NCBI GenBank assembly: GCA_041599115.1 | Contig: JBFHXF010000112.1 | Location: 1 to 6,118, forward strand | Length of the DNA stretch: 6,118 nucleotides | Reading direction: 5' to 3' | Origin: JACZUI01 sp041599115 | Lineage (GTDB): Bacteria; Actinomycetota; Acidimicrobiia; Spongiisociales; ZC4RG35 | Shown here: in pieces, positions 3,818-6,118 of the stretch | How positions within the stretch are numbered: the stretch's first letter is position 1 | Layout: each line of letters starts with the position of its first letter | The notes under the pieces: generated by a model | The model's input: only the letters and a program-made list of their open reading frames with translations | The model's database searches: none | Told to the model about the DNA's origin: nothing | Made by a program: the position numbers and the translations under genes

Positions 3818-6118
3818 TCCTGAAGGCTCCTTGGCCGATTGATCGCCCCTGGACCGGCGCGCAGGCTTCTTGCCACCGCAAGCGCACCTTGAATCGTCGT
3901 GATGCACGGAACCCGGTGGCTTCGGGCGAGCTTGCGTATCTTCTGGCCGTCGCTTCTGGCTCGCCCGCCCCCTGGCGTATTGATGACCAGCTGGATTTCA
4001 CCCAGATCGAGACGCTCTCCGATGTCGCGGGCACCCTCTCCGATCTTGTTGACCAGTTCTGCGTCGATCGCGTGGTGGTGGAGGTAACGGACCGTGCCGC
4101 GGGTTGCGATGAGCTCGAATCCCAGCATGGTGAAGGCTTGCGCCACCGCCAACCCCATTGGCTTGTCCCGGTCCGCAAAAGAGAGAAACACGCGCCCCCG
4201 ATCAGGCAGATCGTTGCCCCCGCCAAGCAAGGCCTTGGCGAAGGCGACTCCCACATCCGAACTGATCCCCATCACTTCTCCGGTCGATTTCATCTCCGGC
4301 CCCAACACCGAGTCCTGCTCGGGGAACCGATCCCAGGGGAGGACGGCGTGTTTGACGGCCACGAAGGAGTGTTCTGACTTTGGCGGTATCACACCTTCAG
4401 CCCTCAACTCGATGAGACTGGCGCCCATCATCACCCGTGCGGCAATCCGGGCGAGGGGGATCCCGGTCGCCTTGGAGATGAAGGGCACAGAGCGACTGCC
4501 CCGCGGATTCGCCTCGAGGATGAACACCTCGTCACCCTTCACCGCGAACTGGATGTTGATGAGGCCCTTGACCTCGAGGGCCAGGGCGAGGTCGCGTGTG
4601 GCACGGAGGATCTCCTTGTGCGCCTCCTCGGAGAGGGTGGGCGGAGGCGTCACACAATCCGAATCGCCCGAATGCACTCCGGCCTCCTCGACATGCTCCA
4701 TGACCCCGCCGACCAGCAGCTCGGCACCGTCGTGGACCGCGTCGACATCGACTTCGACCGCCGCCTCGAGGAACCGGTCGATCAGGATGGGCCCGCCGGG
4801 GACTTCGGGGTCGATCTCTCCATAGATCTCGCGTACGTAATCCCCCAACTCCTCGAGACTGAAGATCACCTTCATCTTCCGGCCCCCAAGGACGAAGGAG
4901 GGCCTGACCACGACCGGCAGTCCCACCTGGTCGACCACTTCGGCAGCCTCGGCGGTCGAGCTGGCGACGCCGGCGGGAGGTTGCCGCAATCCAAGATTCC
5001 GGCACAATTCGGCGAACTGCTCCCGGTCCTCGGCCAGCGCGATCGAAGCCGGCGATGTGCCCGCGATCGGCACCCCGGCCGCGCTCAGACCTGCGGCCAG
5101 ATTCAGCGGCGTTTGACCGCCCAGCTGGACGATGACGGCCACGGGCTCTTCGACGGCTATCACATCCAGCACGTCCTCCAGCGTGAGCGGCTCGAAGTAC
5201 AGCCGGTCAGACGTGTCGTAATCGGTGGAAACGGTCTCCGGATTGCAGTTGAGCATGATCGTCTCGAATCCGGCATCACGAAGGGCGAATGAGGCGTGGA
5301 CGCAGCAGTAGTCGAATTCGATCCCTTGACCGATCCGGTTAGGTCCGGACCCGAGGATCAGGACCTTTGGCCTGACCGCCGGTGGCACCTCCGACTCGTC
5401 TTCGAATGTGCCGTACATATAGGGAGTCTTGGCTTCAAACTCTGCGGCGCAAGTGTCCACCATCTTGTACGTCCGGGTGATTCCAGCGTTCTTCCTCGCC
5501 CTTCTGATCTCCGATTCGTCGACCTTTCGCAGGTACCCCAGTTGCGAATCCGAGAAGCCGGTTCGCTTGGCCGTGCGAAGCAGTCCGCTCTCCAGGATGG
5601 CCCCGCCCTCGATCTCCTGCCTCAGCTCCACGATCTCGGCCATCTGGTCGACGAACCAAGGGTCGATCGCGCTGAGTGCCGCTACCCCCTCGACGTCCCA
5701 TCCCCGCCGAAGTGCTTCTGCCATCTCGAAGACGCGAGTGGGCGTCGGCGTTGCGATCGCGGCTCGGAGAGACTCGTCGTCCAGTGTCAGGAGCGGTGCT
5801 TCGGCCGGATCGGCGTTCAGTCCGGAGCGGCCGTTCTCGAGACTCCTCAGTGCCTTCTGCAACGCCTCAGGGAAGGTCCGTCCGATCGACATCGCCTCAC
5901 CGACACTCCGCATACTCGTGTTGAGGCGGGTGGGCACCGCCGGGAACTTGGCAAAGTCGAACCGAGGAATCTTCACCACAACATAATCCAGGGCGGGTTC
6001 GAAGGACGCCGGAGTGGCCCCGGTGATGTCGTTGACCACTTCGTCCAGTGTGTATCCCACCGCCAGCAGGGCCGCAATCTTGGCGATGGGAAATCCGGTC
6101 GCTTTGGATGCCAGAGCG
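3799..6118 (-). CDS. carB: Carbamoyl phosphate synthase large subunit, C-terminal ~770 residues (5' end outside window)
   Basis: CarB forms carbamoyl phosphate from bicarbonate, ATP and ammonia supplied by the glutaminase CarA, feeding pyrimidine and arginine synthesis. The frame runs off the window at 6118. The visible part begins ALASKATGFPIAKIA, near residue 300 of the ~1,070-residue family, so the GTG at 6060 is internal. Counting from the first visible residue, the end of the first synthetase half and the oligomerisation region cover ~1-245. The second half starts KVLILGSGPNRIGQGIEFDY (~251-270), then NCNPETVSTDYDTSDRLYFE (~290-309) and the ATP-grasp domain with VRPSFVLGG (~404-412), MEHVEEAGVHSGDS and EANPRGSRSVPF (~535-546). 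STGEVMG (~611) and the C-terminal allosteric MGS-like domain follow (~643-760), with IATRGT, LVNKIGEG and VINTPGGG. RKMK replaces the more usual RAME-type sequence after VLGG. The stop overlaps pyrD by 19 nt. carA is expected upstream, outside the window. Confidence 0.97.
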   Translation of the reverse strand, partial: ALASKATGFPIAKIAALLAVGYTLDEVVNDITGATPASFEPALDYVVVKIPRFDFAKFPAVPTRLNTSMRSVGEAMSIGRTFPEALQKALRSLENGRSGLNADPAEAPLLTLDDESLRAAIATPTPTRVFEMAEALRRGWDVEGVAALSAIDPWFVDQMAEIVELRQEIEGGAILESGLLRTAKRTGFSDSQLGYLRKVDESEIRRARKNAGITRTYKMVDTCAAEFEAKTPYMYGTFEDESEVPPAVRPKVLILGSGPNRIGQGIEFDYCCVHASFALRDAGFETIMLNCNPETVSTDYDTSDRLYFEPLTLEDVLDVIAVEEPVAVIVQLGGQTPLNLAAGLSAAGVPIAGTSPASIALAEDREQFAELCRNLGLRQPPAGVASSTAEAAEVVDQVGLPVVVRPSFVLGGRKMKVIFSLEELGDYVREIYGEIDPEVPGGPILIDRFLEAAVEVDVDAVHDGAELLVGGVMEHVEEAGVHSGDSDCVTPPPTLSEEAHKEILRATRDLALALEVKGLINIQFAVKGDEVFILEANPRGSRSVPFISKATGIPLARIAARVMMGASLIELRAEGVIPPKSEHSFVAVKHAVLPWDRFPEQDSVLGPEMKSTGEVMGISSDVGVAFAKALLGGGNDLPDRGRVFLSFADRDKPMGLAVAQAFTMLGFELIATRGTVRYLHHHAIDAELVNKIGEGARDIGERLDLGEIQLVINTPGGGRARSDGQKIRKLARSHRVPCITTIQGALAVARSLRAGPGAINRPRSLQEWHSST
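3827..3832 (-). promoter_or_regulatory. Ribosome binding site deciding the pyrD start
   Basis: On the minus strand, AAGGAG lies inside the end of carB, 9 nt before the ATG at 3817. It is the best Shine-Dalgarno match near the carB/pyrD junction. It favours the 305-residue PyrD over the downstream ATG at 3802, which would give a neat ATGA overlap with the carB stop but has no comparable site. Confidence 0.6.

Noticed and set aside
3818..3907. A 30-residue N-terminal extension of PyrD starting at 3907
   Set aside because: It lies wholly within carB, is not part of the PyrD family, and the ATG at 3817 has a good AAGGAG site.

Overview
The window is a GC-rich stretch that is almost entirely coding, with every gene on the minus strand. 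It reads as one tightly packed operon of housekeeping genes. In transcription order, from high to low coordinates, the genes are carB (5' end cut off by the window), pyrD, pyrF, mihF, an archaeal-type cytidylate kinase-like gene, rpoZ and coaBC (3' end cut off). The largest non-coding gap is 49 nt. Several junctions overlap: carB/pyrD by 19 nt, pyrD/pyrF by 4 nt (GTGA) and rpoZ/coaBC by 1 nt (TAATG). The mihF/kinase gap is a single base.

Organism: the mihF product is a clear actinobacterial integration host factor, and mihF-kinase-rpoZ-coaBC is the usual actinobacterial order, so the DNA is very probably from an actinomycetote. It does not look like a typical Mycobacterium or Streptomyces. 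Its dihydroorotate dehydrogenase is class 1B rather than the membrane-linked class 2, and its PyrF is the short type with a DxKxxDI motif rather than the longer mycobacterial type. A deep or less studied lineage, perhaps Acidimicrobiia-like, is an inference only.

Layout: 3799-6118 holds the last ~770 codons of carB. 2900-3817 is pyrD and 2211-2903 is pyrF, which together complete the late steps of de novo UMP synthesis. 1847-2161 is mihF, a nucleoid protein gene. 1282-1845 is a P-loop kinase of the archaeal CMP kinase family in the place where actinobacteria usually carry guanylate kinase (gmk). 1029-1250 is rpoZ (RNA polymerase omega), and 1-1029 is most of coaBC (coenzyme A synthesis).

How they fit: CarB makes carbamoyl phosphate, and PyrD and PyrF make orotate and UMP. 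A CMP kinase would serve the same pyrimidine nucleotide pool. mIHF, omega and CoaBC are growth-linked housekeeping functions that appear to share the transcript. I found no mobile element, CRISPR array, RNA gene, terminator or convincing promoter. The window is mostly ordinary core genome; its most notable points are the kinase in the gmk slot and the class 1B pyrD with no pyrK beside it.
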